From positions 1 to 58,212 of the forward strand of contig DATMTN010000011.1 in assembly GCA_035564115.1 (NCBI GenBank): a DNA stretch of 58,212 bases, given 5' to 3'. The notes beneath the pieces were generated by a model. That model did not search any database. It saw nothing but the letters and a program-made list of their open reading frames with translations, and was not told where the DNA came from. This document shows positions 41,479-49,547 of the stretch, piece by piece; positions within the stretch are counted from its first letter, which is position 1, and every line of letters begins with the position of its first letter. A program made the position numbers and the translations under genes. Source of the stretch: JACMPA01 sp035564115. Its GTDB lineage: Bacteria > Patescibacteriota > Saccharimonadia > Saccharimonadales > UBA4665.

Positions 41479-43236
41479 TCACCTACCTTTCACTTGGTTT
41501 AAGAGATTGTCGAGTTGTTTCACCTGCTCTAATACTGCACGCGTCGTGGCGTCATCAACATCGGCGAGCTGGCTCGTGAGCGTTTGTTTTTGGTTTTTCA
41601 CATATTGTTCCACCAGGCGGGTCTGCAATCGAGCGGCTTCGTAACGAAGCTCTGTAAGCTCGAGACCTTGGTAGAGTTCCTCGTACTGTAGACTGATAAT
41701 TCTAACATAGTCGGCGACTTCTCTCAACTCCTTGGCAACCGCGGGGTCACCGCTGAAGTCTTCGTGGCGCTTCAGGAAGTCTAGCAGCACCATAGCTGGC
41801 TCCTGGAACAGCATGCCCGGCTCGATAAGTTCTAGGTAGTCACGGGTCTTTGGCTGCAAAAGCATGATAGCCAGGAATTGGTCCTGAGCTTTTAGGTCTT
41901 CTACAAGCTTACGGTCAATCGGTTTTGGCGCGACTTTCGGCCGCTTGAGAGGTCGTTGTTCATCAATCCCCCCCTGTTGGAGCTTGTTATCGAGCGCTTC
42001 GCGGCTGACACCGATAGCCTTGGCTATCGCTACCAGATAGTGGTCTTGTTCGACTGGGTCAGTCAGCGCCCGCACCACTGGCAGCAGCACGTCGCTATAC
42101 TGACGTTTGCCCTGAGCACTCGTCAGGTCGAGCTGCGTTTGGTAGCGCTCCATCAGCCAGTCCAGCGCATACTGCGGCTCCTGAATAACTTTTTCCCATA
42201 GGCTAGCGTCCTGTTTGATAAGTTCATCTGGATCCTTCCCAGTGGGGATAGTGATGATTTGAAGCGAAACTTTTACTCGGCTGGCAATGGGGATGGCCCG
42301 TTCGGTGGCATTCATACCGGCTTTGTCGGCGTCGTAAGCCAGACGGACGTCGCCCGTGAAACGACCAAGTGCTTTCAAGTTCGGCTCAGTCATAGCCGTG
42401 CCGGCCGTGGCAACAACTTCGCGCACGCCCACCTGGTGGCTGGCAATGACATCGAGGTTTCCCTCTGTTATCACTACGTATTTCTTCTTGCGAATGGCTT
42501 CCTTGGCCAAGTGCAGGCCGTAGACATGGCGCGACTTGTCGTACAGCACGGTTTGCGGCGTATTGATGTACTTCGGCGCATTCGGGTTATCCTCGAGAAG
42601 TCGTGCCGTAAAACCGATCACCCGCCCCTGCGGATCTTGCAGTGGAATCATTAGGCGGCCGCGGAACATATCGCTTGGGTTGCTGTAGCGCTGGGCGGTG
42701 ACACCTGCTTGTTTCATTTCGGCAGGCGTAAAGCCTTTGCTGGCCAGAAATTTAATCAGTGCATCACCAGTATTTGGTGAGTAGCCGAGCCGCCATTCCA
42801 ATGCCGTTTCCTTCGTGAACTGACGCTTTTTGAACACATATTCCAGGGCGACTTTGTTTTTACTGAACTGCACTTGGTAGAAGTGAGCCGCGGCTTCATT
42901 TATCTGGTACAGACGCTCCTTGTTCGGTCCACGGCTGCCCTGGCTGGCCGTGCGGTATTGCTCCAAGTCGACGCCAGCTTTGCGAGCCAAAAGCTCAAGT
43001 GCGCCCTTGAAGTCGACACCCTCCATCTCCATCACGAAGTTGAACACACTGCCGCCTCGCCCAGAGCTGAAGTCGTGCCAGATCTGCTTTTCGGGACTCA
43101 CCACGAAGCTCGGCGTCTTCTCGTTACCAAACGGGCTTAGTCCCTTCCAGTTGCGACCGGCACGCTTAAGCTGGACGTATTCGCCGATCACATCCTCGAT
43201 ATTCAGTCGAGCCTTTACCTCATCCACTGCATCCAT
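41479..43236 (-). CDS. dnaG: DNA primase DnaG without zinc ligands
   Basis: 585 residues. The N-terminal CHC2-type domain keeps its frame (RNWKGLSPFGNEKTPSF, SPEKQIWHDFSSGRGG), but the four zinc ligands Cys, His, Cys, Cys are replaced by Ser, Gly, Asp, Ser. The protein appears to have no cysteine at all. The TOPRIM core is intact (ITEGNLDVIA, LAYDADKAG), as is the DnaB-binding C-terminus. It should make RNA primers for replication. The ATG at 43236 follows TACAAT by 11 bases; a TTG at 43248 is an alternative. Confidence 0.93.
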   Translation of the reverse strand: MDAVDEVKARLNIEDVIGEYVQLKRAGRNWKGLSPFGNEKTPSFVVSPEKQIWHDFSSGRGGSVFNFVMEMEGVDFKGALELLARKAGVDLEQYRTASQGSRGPNKERLYQINEAAAHFYQVQFSKNKVALEYVFKKRQFTKETALEWRLGYSPNTGDALIKFLASKGFTPAEMKQAGVTAQRYSNPSDMFRGRLMIPLQDPQGRVIGFTARLLEDNPNAPKYINTPQTVLYDKSRHVYGLHLAKEAIRKKKYVVITEGNLDVIASHQVGVREVVATAGTAMTEPNLKALGRFTGDVRLAYDADKAGMNATERAIPIASRVKVSLQIITIPTGKDPDELIKQDASLWEKVIQEPQYALDWLMERYQTQLDLTSAQGKRQYSDVLLPVVRALTDPVEQDHYLVAIAKAIGVSREALDNKLQQGGIDEQRPLKRPKVAPKPIDRKLVEDLKAQDQFLAIMLLQPKTRDYLELIEPGMLFQEPAMVLLDFLKRHEDFSGDPAVAKELREVADYVRIISLQYEELYQGLELTELRYEAARLQTRLVEQYVKNQKQTLTSQLADVDDATTRAVLEQVKQLDNLLNQVKGR

Positions 43237-43286
43237 ATCTGCTACCAATTGTACGCTACAGAGTAGCCTCCAAGCACAAGCACAAA

Positions 43287-43310
43287 AAAGAGCTGACTAC
43301 TCAGCTCTTT
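43287..43310 (-). terminator. Intrinsic terminator upstream of dnaG
   Basis: AAAGAGCTGA and TCAGCTCTTT pair perfectly around a 4-base loop; on the minus strand it is followed by TTTTTT. It ends the transcript of the gene at 43323-43916. Confidence 0.85.
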
Positions 43311-43322
43311 GACTTTGCCTGG

Positions 43323-43916
43323 CTACTGCTTGCCTGGTTTCGTTCGCTTAGGCGGTGATACGACGGAATCGTGGCTAGCGAAAGATCCATAGAGAGGGAT
43401 AGTATAGGGAGAATTCCATGTAGGCGTCATCTGTACGGGCTCTTCGACAGGAGCATCTTTCTTCTTGAATGCTTCCCCGGCTGACTGTGCAAATCGCACA
43501 ACCTTGCGACCTATCTGCTTCGCCCGGGTGCCGTTCTCTAGATAATCACGCGCCCGCTCTTCGTTACCGTGGAACTTGTCGTACGCTCGACCTGCCTTTG
43601 TTTCAAGCTCATCAGCATTCGTGCTATGCGTTGCTATCTTCTCCCGCATTGACTCCTGACGGGCGTACAGATTCTTGCCCCAGGCATCCTTCAATCTGGT
43701 ACGATACGCACTGGCGCTTTTTTCATCGCTATTACCTGCCCTTGCCATGAACTCTGCCTTCGCAGGATTCTGGATACGAGGTGTTACGCCATCTGGCGCA
43801 AAGTGATCTTCTGGCATCAGAAGGTGGACTTGCTGATCTACGTCGCCCCCTGCAGGCTGGATAGTCGTTGCCTGATTAAGGTCTTCTATTGGTGCTGAGT
43901 TGAGTTCTTCTGACAT
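43323..43916 (-). CDS. Hypothetical charged protein sharing a promoter with the YTWG-repeat gene
   Basis: 197 residues from the ATG at 43916 (MSEELNSAPIEDL). Soluble, highly charged, mainly helical between residues 60 and 160 (SAYRTRLKDAWGKNLYARQ, DELETKAGRAYDKFHGNEERA, GRKVVRFAQSAGEAFKKKD), with Pro-rich ends. No cysteine and no membrane segment. No Shine-Dalgarno site; the leader is A-rich like that of the gene at 7955-8620. Family not recognised. Monocistronic, with a strong promoter and terminator. Confidence 0.62.
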   Translation of the reverse strand: MSEELNSAPIEDLNQATTIQPAGGDVDQQVHLLMPEDHFAPDGVTPRIQNPAKAEFMARAGNSDEKSASAYRTRLKDAWGKNLYARQESMREKIATHSTNADELETKAGRAYDKFHGNEERARDYLENGTRAKQIGRKVVRFAQSAGEAFKKKDAPVEEPVQMTPTWNSPYTIPLYGSFASHDSVVSPPKRTKPGKQ

Positions 43917-43948
43917 GTTTTTTTGTTTTAGTTGATGGTTCAGTACGA

Positions 43949-43977
43949 ATATTATCATACTTATGCTTATATGTCAA
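43949..43977 (-). promoter_or_regulatory. Promoter shared in sequence with the one at 8659-8687
   Basis: TTGACA (43972-43977), 17-base spacer containing TATAAGCATAA, and TAATAT (43949-43954). Confidence 0.7.
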
Positions 43978-44035
43978 TAATACCTGCGTCTGACTGTGGC
44001 GGTTTTGGCCCAAATTCGGTACTATTAAGCATAAG

Positions 44036-44713
44036 ATGAATCCAGAACAACCAGGTGGGCAGTTGCCACCACCAACCCCTGACCAGTCGCAAGCACCGGC
44101 TCCCATTTCGGGACCGGCACCCAGCAACAACCCTTACGAGTTCATCATGAACCCGCAAAAACCGTCGCGCAAACCTGCAGCTCTTATCGGAGGGAATTCA
44201 ACACTGCAAAGAGTTGCCGTTATTATCGGTATTGTAGCCGTTGTAATCATAGCCGGCGCAATTTTGTCGTCAGTTATAACTGCTGGTAGCAAGGAGAAGA
44301 CTGCCGGCTTGCTCGCAGTCGCTCAGCAACAAACCGAGCTGATACATATCGCAACTGATGGGGCCACCCACACTACTACCCTCCCCGCTCAGAGCCTAGC
44401 CCAGAACGTCTTGGCATCCGTGACAAGTGACAGCAACAGTCTGCTTGATTACATGGCCAAGAACAGCCAGAAGGTCTCACCCAAACTACTCACAGCCAAA
44501 CAAAGCACAACTATCGACGCCTCACTGAAGACCGCCCAAGAAAATAACACCTACGACAATACGTTCAAGGACGTCATTCAAACCGAATTGAATGACTACA
44601 CCCTTGCGCTTCAGAAGGCCTACAAAGACGGCCTTGGCCCCAAGGGCAAAGTACTGCTTGCCAAGCAATACAACTCAGCCAAGCTCCTGCTGACTGCCAG
44701 TCAGTCTAATTGA
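44036..44713 (+). CDS. Single-pass membrane protein with Pro/Gln-rich N-terminus
   Basis: 225 residues. Residues 1-45 are Pro/Gln-rich. One membrane segment is at about residues 60-85 (VAVIIGIVAVVIIAGAILSSVI). The rest is a helical domain with many Gln, Thr and Ser residues (AVAQQQTELIHIATDGA, NSLLDYMAKNSQKVS). No cysteine. This build is common for Saccharibacteria surface proteins of unknown role. TACTAT lies 10 bases before the ATG, with no Shine-Dalgarno site. The 3' end overlaps the convergent gene by 8 bases. Confidence 0.62.
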   Translation: MNPEQPGGQLPPPTPDQSQAPAPISGPAPSNNPYEFIMNPQKPSRKPAALIGGNSTLQRVAVIIGIVAVVIIAGAILSSVITAGSKEKTAGLLAVAQQQTELIHIATDGATHTTTLPAQSLAQNVLASVTSDSNSLLDYMAKNSQKVSPKLLTAKQSTTIDASLKTAQENNTYDNTFKDVIQTELNDYTLALQKAYKDGLGPKGKVLLAKQYNSAKLLLTASQSN

Positions 44714-45029
44714 TGCCAACGACCAGATTGTAGCTGTGGCGAATCAAATCCTGGACTTCGTTCCAGCCTAGCTGCCCAGCCAGGATGATGGTGTTCCAGT
44801 GTTTCTTGTTTAGGTGATAGCCCGGCAACACAGTTTCGTACTTCTCACGCAAGTGCTTGGCCAGCTGCGGGTCGCACTTCAAACTCAGACGAATTGGGTC
44901 AGAGCCCTCGGCGATAAGGGCAAACATCTTGTCATCGGTTTTGTAGACCGCGACATCTTTGCCAAACGGATAGTCGAGCCGACTGTTCGGCATGCTCAAG
45001 ATGTATTCTTCGACAGTTTTGTGGTCCAT
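44706..45029 (-). CDS. MmcQ/YjbR family protein
   Basis: 107 residues. DYPFGKDVAVYKTDDKMFALI, LRLSLKCDP-like RLSLKCDPQLAKHL and the end KKHWNTIILAGQ are the YjbR pattern (double-wing, CyaY-like fold). Family members are thought to bind DNA; the precise role is unknown. It follows orn by four bases and should be co-transcribed. Confidence 0.82.
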   Translation of the reverse strand: MDHKTVEEYILSMPNSRLDYPFGKDVAVYKTDDKMFALIAEGSDPIRLSLKCDPQLAKHLREKYETVLPGYHLNKKHWNTIILAGQLGWNEVQDLIRHSYNLVVGIN

Positions 45030-45033
45030 TTAG

Positions 45034-45585
45034 TTAATCCCGCTTCTGTAGCCATTCCAGATAATATTGCAGCTCGGCAATGCTAGCCTGGATGTCGTCG
45101 AATGCCCGGTGTGTTTCCCGCTTCTCGAACTCGACACCGTATTTCATCTGCATGACAATTTTGAATGCGGTGACGTCAAGCATGCGGTAGTGCAGCAGTG
45201 CGTCGACCTCGGGCCACCATTTTTTTATGAAGATTCGGTCGTTGTGAATCGAGTTCCCTGCTAGGATTGCCGGCTCATCACCAAACTGACCCTGGATAAA
45301 GCCAATCAATTCATGGACGACATCCTGCTCCGGTTTGCCTTCCTGGCGAATTCTATCTGTTAGTCCGCTGCCGTCGTGCTGAGCCTGGGCCCAGGGATTC
45401 ATATTGCTCAGCTTCTCTTCTGGCTGAAGAATCAATGCTTCGTAGCTCGCCAGGGTTTTAAAGTCCCTGTCGGTTATCTCGGCTGCGATCTCGATAATCA
45501 CGTGCTCGTCAGCGTCCAATCCGGTCATCTCTAAGTCCACCCAGAGTAACTTGGTGGGAATTGCTTTTTTATCAAACTCTGTCAT
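45034..45585 (-). CDS. orn: Oligoribonuclease
   Basis: 183 residues. DEDDh 3'-5' exonuclease motifs: LLWVDLEMTGLD, GNSIHNDRIFI and ETHRAFDDIQASI. Orn clears RNA fragments of two to five bases and dinucleotide signals left by PNPase and RNase J. As the DHH-family protein at 21019 looks inactive, this may be the main nanoRNase. The ATG follows TATAAT by 8 bases. Confidence 0.93.
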   Translation of the reverse strand: MTEFDKKAIPTKLLWVDLEMTGLDADEHVIIEIAAEITDRDFKTLASYEALILQPEEKLSNMNPWAQAQHDGSGLTDRIRQEGKPEQDVVHELIGFIQGQFGDEPAILAGNSIHNDRIFIKKWWPEVDALLHYRMLDVTAFKIVMQMKYGVEFEKRETHRAFDDIQASIAELQYYLEWLQKRD

Positions 45586-45672
45586 TGGTAGGTATTATAA
45601 CCCAGGAACGGAGGAAATAATGAGCAAGCTCATTATTTATGAGTACTTTATACCGCTCAGCGAGAGCCGGAC

Positions 45673-46878
45673 TCAGAGTTTGGTCTCGTCACTACAGCCG
45701 TAGGGCTTGGCCAATTGGGCACAGGTCGTTGTCCAGTTTGTGCGCTGGAGCACCGCCTGTTTGGTGGTCTCATCGGCTCGGTGCGTGATAACTCGTACCC
45801 CATTCTGGCCTGCCACTACGCCGAAGTTAATCGATAGCTTCACTTTCTTGAGCCCCTGCTGTTGAGCCTGCTGGAGGCAGCTGTCATGAAAGGCCTTGCA
45901 GCTCGGTGCCAACTTCAGCCACTTGGCTACGTTTGCGTCATATGGCACGGTCATGGCGGCGGCAATACTGTCGCTTCTGTTAGTCTCGGTGTCTAGCTGA
46001 TCAAAGATAAAGTTACCCGTGGAGTAAACAATCAACTTATTCTTGTAGACCTCGGTGTTCTGTACCCAGTGGGGGTTGTTGGCTATCAGGAACTCCGGAC
46101 CATGATCGACAATTTGGTGGGCAATGTCCACCTGCGTGGCATCGGCCGTCGGATGATACTCCACGCCCATCTCGGCGAAGGCGAACACCGGCATATACTT
46201 GGCGTATTGATCCATGACGGCGATCTCTCCTGGCAATGGCCGGCGATAGAAATAATGCCAGCCGCAGAACGCAATCGGCAGGCTCGATTTTTGCTCAGAC
46301 TTGTCCGATTTCACCACGCGTACCGGCAGTGCTAGCACCTCGCATACATTTTTCGAATCAGCCGGGTCAAACGTGCCAAAATATTGATCCCCCGCTTGCT
46401 CTAGATGTGTTCGCGTCTCCTCGAGACCCGTCTCCCCACCCTGGTTGTCGGTGTGATTGTTGGCCAGATCATAGATGCTAAAATATTTGCTCGCCGCAGG
46501 CAGGAACTCCGGACGACAGTTAAATATGAGTTTATCTATCTGTGTTTGATACGGCACAACATTGTTAGTGATCGGGCATTCAAAATCCGTCGACCAGGCA
46601 TCGTACTGTTCTGGATGGAACGTATCCAATTGGCTAAACGGCTGGGCGTAATTGCCATTGGCATACTTTTCGACCGCTCGTGCCCACACGACCGTACCGT
46701 TGAGTAGATACCGACCATCCACTGACGTAGGTGTAGGCGACAACGTGGCTCGTGCTGGCATAACCAAAGGTAAAGTCGGGGTATGATGTCCTGGCCGCAG
46801 CACGAACAGATACTCTGCAGTTACTCCCGCCAGTACAATTCCTATTGTCGCCAGCACTAGGAGGTATTTCTGCTTCAC
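45673..46878 (-). CDS. CapA-like (PGA_cap) metallophosphatase-fold protein, membrane anchored
   Basis: 401 residues. N-terminal anchor (residues 5-27), then a Thr/Pro linker and a CapA domain. Motifs: STDFECPITN, YDLANNHTDNQGG (NNH), GWHYFYRRPL in the middle, VDIAHQIVDHGPEFLIANNPHWVQN and KNKLIVYSTGNFIFDQ. CapA proteins act in poly-gamma-glutamate or related cell-surface polymer work, with dinuclear metal sites. The start is GTG with AAGG upstream. Follows the epimerase-like gene by six bases. Confidence 0.82.
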   Translation of the reverse strand: MKQKYLLVLATIGIVLAGVTAEYLFVLRPGHHTPTLPLVMPARATLSPTPTSVDGRYLLNGTVVWARAVEKYANGNYAQPFSQLDTFHPEQYDAWSTDFECPITNNVVPYQTQIDKLIFNCRPEFLPAASKYFSIYDLANNHTDNQGGETGLEETRTHLEQAGDQYFGTFDPADSKNVCEVLALPVRVVKSDKSEQKSSLPIAFCGWHYFYRRPLPGEIAVMDQYAKYMPVFAFAEMGVEYHPTADATQVDIAHQIVDHGPEFLIANNPHWVQNTEVYKNKLIVYSTGNFIFDQLDTETNRSDSIAAAMTVPYDANVAKWLKLAPSCKAFHDSCLQQAQQQGLKKVKLSINFGVVAGQNGVRVITHRADETTKQAVLQRTNWTTTCAQLAKPYGCSDETKL

Positions 46879-46884
46879 GTTGCC

Positions 46885-47517
46885 TTACTTTCCGAGGTTA
46901 ATAACTGGTGAACGGTGAATGTAATCGGTCAGGGTCAGCTGATCGACCACGGCAGATGCCACAGCTGCTCGAGCAATAACCTTCAGTGGGAAACCAGGCC
47001 GTTCCGTCAGCACATAGCTGTTCCTCCCTCTCGATTTCATGAGAGGTGAGCGCAAGGCCGTCCAGTCAAGCGAGCTAGCCGCCAGCATGTGCATGTGTAC
47101 CTCACCATCACGAAAGACCGTCCCCGCCGGGAATGGTGACAACATTTTCATCATCAGCTTATGTGGCATACTCGACACGATGTCTGGTGCATCGGCACCA
47201 TGGCCAGTAAGGCTGACAATGCGTGTAATCCCCAGCGCTTCCATAGCCGGGATAATTGTGCCCATACCGACCGTAAGGACATTTCGGCCTGGTTGCCCCC
47301 AGCTTCCCAAACAGCACAGCACTGCCTCGCTGCCTTGAAGTGCTCTATCGACATCTTCGCGCCTAGCAACATCCCCTTCGACTACTGTTAGATGGGGCTT
47401 GCTACCAAAAGGATGATGCCTGTGCACAACGGCCACCACATCGTAGCCGTGCTGGAGTAATTCATCGGCCACCAATCTACCGACCTTGCCCGACGCACCA
47501 AACACAGTCACTTGCAT
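46885..47517 (-). CDS. NAD(P)-binding epimerase/dehydratase-like protein
   Basis: 210 residues. N-terminal Rossmann motif VTVFGASGKVGRLVADELL; further AVLCCLGSWGQPG and ITRIVSLTGHGAD. This is the atypical SDR group (NmrA/YwnB-like), used as redox sensors or reductases. The ATG at 47517 follows TATACT by 7 bases; a longer frame crosses that box. Substrate unknown. Confidence 0.82.
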   Translation of the reverse strand: MQVTVFGASGKVGRLVADELLQHGYDVVAVVHRHHPFGSKPHLTVVEGDVARREDVDRALQGSEAVLCCLGSWGQPGRNVLTVGMGTIIPAMEALGITRIVSLTGHGADAPDIVSSMPHKLMMKMLSPFPAGTVFRDGEVHMHMLAASSLDWTALRSPLMKSRGRNSYVLTERPGFPLKVIARAAVASAVVDQLTLTDYIHRSPVINLGK

Positions 47518-47605
47518 GAGACCTAGTATACCCTGTTGATAGGTATGTCGGTACTCGTGAAAATACCTGTGAGCAGCTATGCTCACTCCGTGCCTCTGGC
47601 ATAAA

Positions 47606-47638
47606 GAAAAACAGGCTATTTTACTCAGCCGGTTTTTC
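47606..47638 (-). terminator. Intrinsic terminator of the FMN reductase gene
   Basis: GAAAAACAGGCT (47606-47617) pairs with AGCCGGTTTTTC (47627-47638) with one mismatch; on the minus strand the stem ends in a T-rich tract. Confidence 0.75.
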
Positions 47639-47671
47639 CTACGAGTCTCTCAAACTCTTGATTAGACTACT

Positions 47672-48247
47672 CTACTTCGCAGCCTTCAGCGCATCGGTAT
47701 ACCAGACTAGTGCTTCTGCCTGAGCTTTTAGGTTTGCCTGGTGACCGTAAGGGTTTGCTTCTAGGTCTGCAGCAAGCACACCATTTTCATCGATAGCCTC
47801 ACCGACACGATCGGTGAAGAACAGTGCCTGTGGAATAGATACTGCACCGACACCTGGCAAGACCATGCGCAAGTTAGCAATTGCCTGTGCCGCACCCGAA
47901 GTACCATGGCCGATCAGAGCGACGGGCTTCTTGTCCATCTCGTAGGCCAGGAAGTCGAGGGCGTTCTTCAGCACTGCAGAGGTTGCACGGTTGTACTCTG
48001 GTGTAACCAATGCATAGCCATCAAACTCTGCAACTTTATCGAGCCACTTCTTGGCTTCGGCGCTTGGCTGGCGTTCCGGGTTGTAACGTGGACTCACTGC
48101 TTCGTCAAAAAACGGCAGCGGATAGTCACGTAGGTCTACAACTTCCACGTCAGCAACCTTGGCGATTTCCTTGGATGCCCAGGTAGCAAGCTTGTCGGTC
48201 TGGCGACCTTCACGAGTTGAGCCCACAATAACAGCAATTTTTGTCAT
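47672..48247 (-). CDS. NAD(P)H-dependent FMN reductase (flavodoxin fold)
   Basis: 191 residues. FMN loop VGSTREGRQTDKLATW, then YALVTPEYNRATSAVLKNALDFL and the GHGTSGAAQAI segment are typical of the NADPH-dependent FMN/azo/quinone reductase family. It reduces flavin, quinones or similar electrophiles. TAGGAG lies 7 bases before the ATG. A promoter (TTACAA, TATAAA) overlaps a palindromic site, and the divergent HxlR regulator is the likely controller. Confidence 0.92.
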   Translation of the reverse strand: MTKIAVIVGSTREGRQTDKLATWASKEIAKVADVEVVDLRDYPLPFFDEAVSPRYNPERQPSAEAKKWLDKVAEFDGYALVTPEYNRATSAVLKNALDFLAYEMDKKPVALIGHGTSGAAQAIANLRMVLPGVGAVSIPQALFFTDRVGEAIDENGVLAADLEANPYGHQANLKAQAEALVWYTDALKAAK

Positions 48248-48262
48248 ACTTTGTCTCCTATG

Positions 48263-48326
48263 CTATACTTTTTATAGTTTGGTAATACAGTAAATTGTAA
48301 ACCCATTACTATACTTTGTAAAGTAT
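48263..48326. promoter_or_regulatory. Paired palindromic operators between FMN reductase and HxlR regulator
   Basis: ATACTTTGTAAAGTAT (48311-48326) is a palindrome with 7-base arms around 2 bases. CTATACTTTTTATAG (48263-48277) is a second, partial copy with arms CTATA/TATAG, and it overlaps the likely -10 of the reductase. Both contain CTATACTTT. Confidence 0.65.
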
Positions 48327-48345
48327 TAAATTCACTACCGTTAAA

Positions 48346-48705
48346 ATGAACAAGACAGCCATTATAGACGAACCAGCCCGGACCACTCTCGAGCCGAAAG
48401 TCGGTTGTATTGCTGGTGCCATGGAAATTATTGGAAATAAGTGGACCGCTCTGATTTTGCGTGACCTGGTCAGCGGTTCAAATCGCTTCTGCAACCTCGA
48501 GAAATCTGTTGGCAACATCAATCCCCGTACACTAAGTCAGCGCCTCGACGACCTAGAAAAATACGGCATTATCACCAAGCAAACTTTCGCCGAAGTTCCT
48601 CCACGCACCGAATACACTCTCACTTCAAAGGGTAGAGACCTCGTCCCTGTCCTAGAGGCTATGGCTACTTGGGGTGATAAGTACTATACCGACGCTAGCT
48701 GTTAG
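48346..48705 (+). CDS. HxlR family transcriptional regulator
   Basis: 119 residues. Winged helix with the family signature AGAMEIIGNKWTALILRDL, RFCNLEKSVGNINPRTLSQRLDDLEKYGII and the wing PPRTEYTLTSKG. A Cys (GCIAGAM) just before the first helix is placed like the redox-sensing cysteine of HypR/QorR-type members. It is divergent from a flavin reductase, the usual pairing for quinone or electrophile sensing. It overlaps msrB by 11 bases at the 3' end. Confidence 0.92.
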   Translation: MNKTAIIDEPARTTLEPKVGCIAGAMEIIGNKWTALILRDLVSGSNRFCNLEKSVGNINPRTLSQRLDDLEKYGIITKQTFAEVPPRTEYTLTSKGRDLVPVLEAMATWGDKYYTDASC

Positions 48706-49099
48706 GCTGCTTCTCAAAATTCAGACATACGCTGTTAATACAGTAGTGTTTGCCATTTGGTGAGCTAGGATCGTCAAAGAGATGGCCCAGATGGCTTCCA
48801 CAGTTCTTGCAGACCACCTCAGTACGCTGCATACCGAGCGAGCTATCATCCTTCAACTCAACCACATCGTTGGCAGCAGCTTCTGAGAAGGCTGGCCAAC
48901 CGATCAGTCCCGGCATGCTCGACTCGTACTTCGTATCACTTTTGAATAACGCCTGTCCACAAGCCGCGCAGTGGTACATACCATCTTCGTAGAAGTCGAC
49001 GTATTTACCCGTGCCAGGAATCTCGGTACCCTTCTCACGCAGCACATGGTACTGCTCGGGGGTCAGCTTTTGCTTCCAGTCATCATTCGTCGTGCCCAT
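48695..49099 (-). CDS. msrB: Peptide methionine (R)-S-oxide reductase MsrB
   Basis: 134 residues. Zinc pairs CAAC and CKNC, the SMPGLIGWPAFSEAA segment, GSHLGHLFDD and the catalytic Cys in HYCINSVCLNF. It repairs oxidised methionine in proteins. With the neighbouring FMN reductase and HxlR regulator it forms an oxidative-stress patch. The ATG is two bases after the mscL stop. Confidence 0.95.
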   Translation of the reverse strand: MGTTNDDWKQKLTPEQYHVLREKGTEIPGTGKYVDFYEDGMYHCAACGQALFKSDTKYESSMPGLIGWPAFSEAAANDVVELKDDSSLGMQRTEVVCKNCGSHLGHLFDDPSSPNGKHYCINSVCLNFEKQPNS

Positions 49100-49101
49100 G
49101 A

Positions 49102-49530
49102 CTACCGCTTCTTTTTCTTCTTAGCGATAAACTTATCGAGTTTGAAGAGCTTAATCACGGCATACATCGTAATCAATACGAAGAAGAATTCCAACAAGGC
49201 ATAGGCAAAAGCACCGAGCGGAATCTTCACCGCCTGTTGATGATGGTGTACAATCGCCACGCGATCACTCAGGTCCTGGCCGAACAAGAATTCGACCAGT
49301 GGATCTAGGAACGTGGCCACAAACTGCTTCACGACTCCGTTGGCCTGCTGACCGACGATAAAACCCAAGGCAAGCCCAACTACCGCGTAATCCTGCAAGA
49401 ACCGCGAAAAGCCACCGACTTGCTCACGGACCACATCGTCGGTTTCGAGCAGCATCGCAACACCCTTGTGCCGCTTGCCGTGTTTATCTACTACAATTAC
49501 TTCTTGTTCTGGCTGTTTTTCGTCTGTCAT
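49102..49530 (-). CDS. mscL: Large-conductance mechanosensitive channel MscL-like
   Basis: 142 residues. A charged N-terminus of about 40 residues is longer than usual. Then GGFSRFLQDYAVVGLALGFIVGQQANGVVKQFV is TM1 (Gly/Ala-rich pore helix), a periplasmic loop, and TM2 (FAYALLEFFFVLITMYAVI), with a Lys-rich C-terminal end. It should release solutes under hypo-osmotic shock; trehalose made by the gene at 24934 could be one. Confidence 0.8.
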   Translation of the reverse strand: MTDEKQPEQEVIVVDKHGKRHKGVAMLLETDDVVREQVGGFSRFLQDYAVVGLALGFIVGQQANGVVKQFVATFLDPLVEFLFGQDLSDRVAIVHHHQQAVKIPLGAFAYALLEFFFVLITMYAVIKLFKLDKFIAKKKKKR

Positions 49531-49547
49531 AGTTCCATTCTACTCCT

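Noticed and set aside
42259..42654. 131-codon frame opposite dnaG
   Set aside because: Antisense to the TOPRIM region; no independent evidence.
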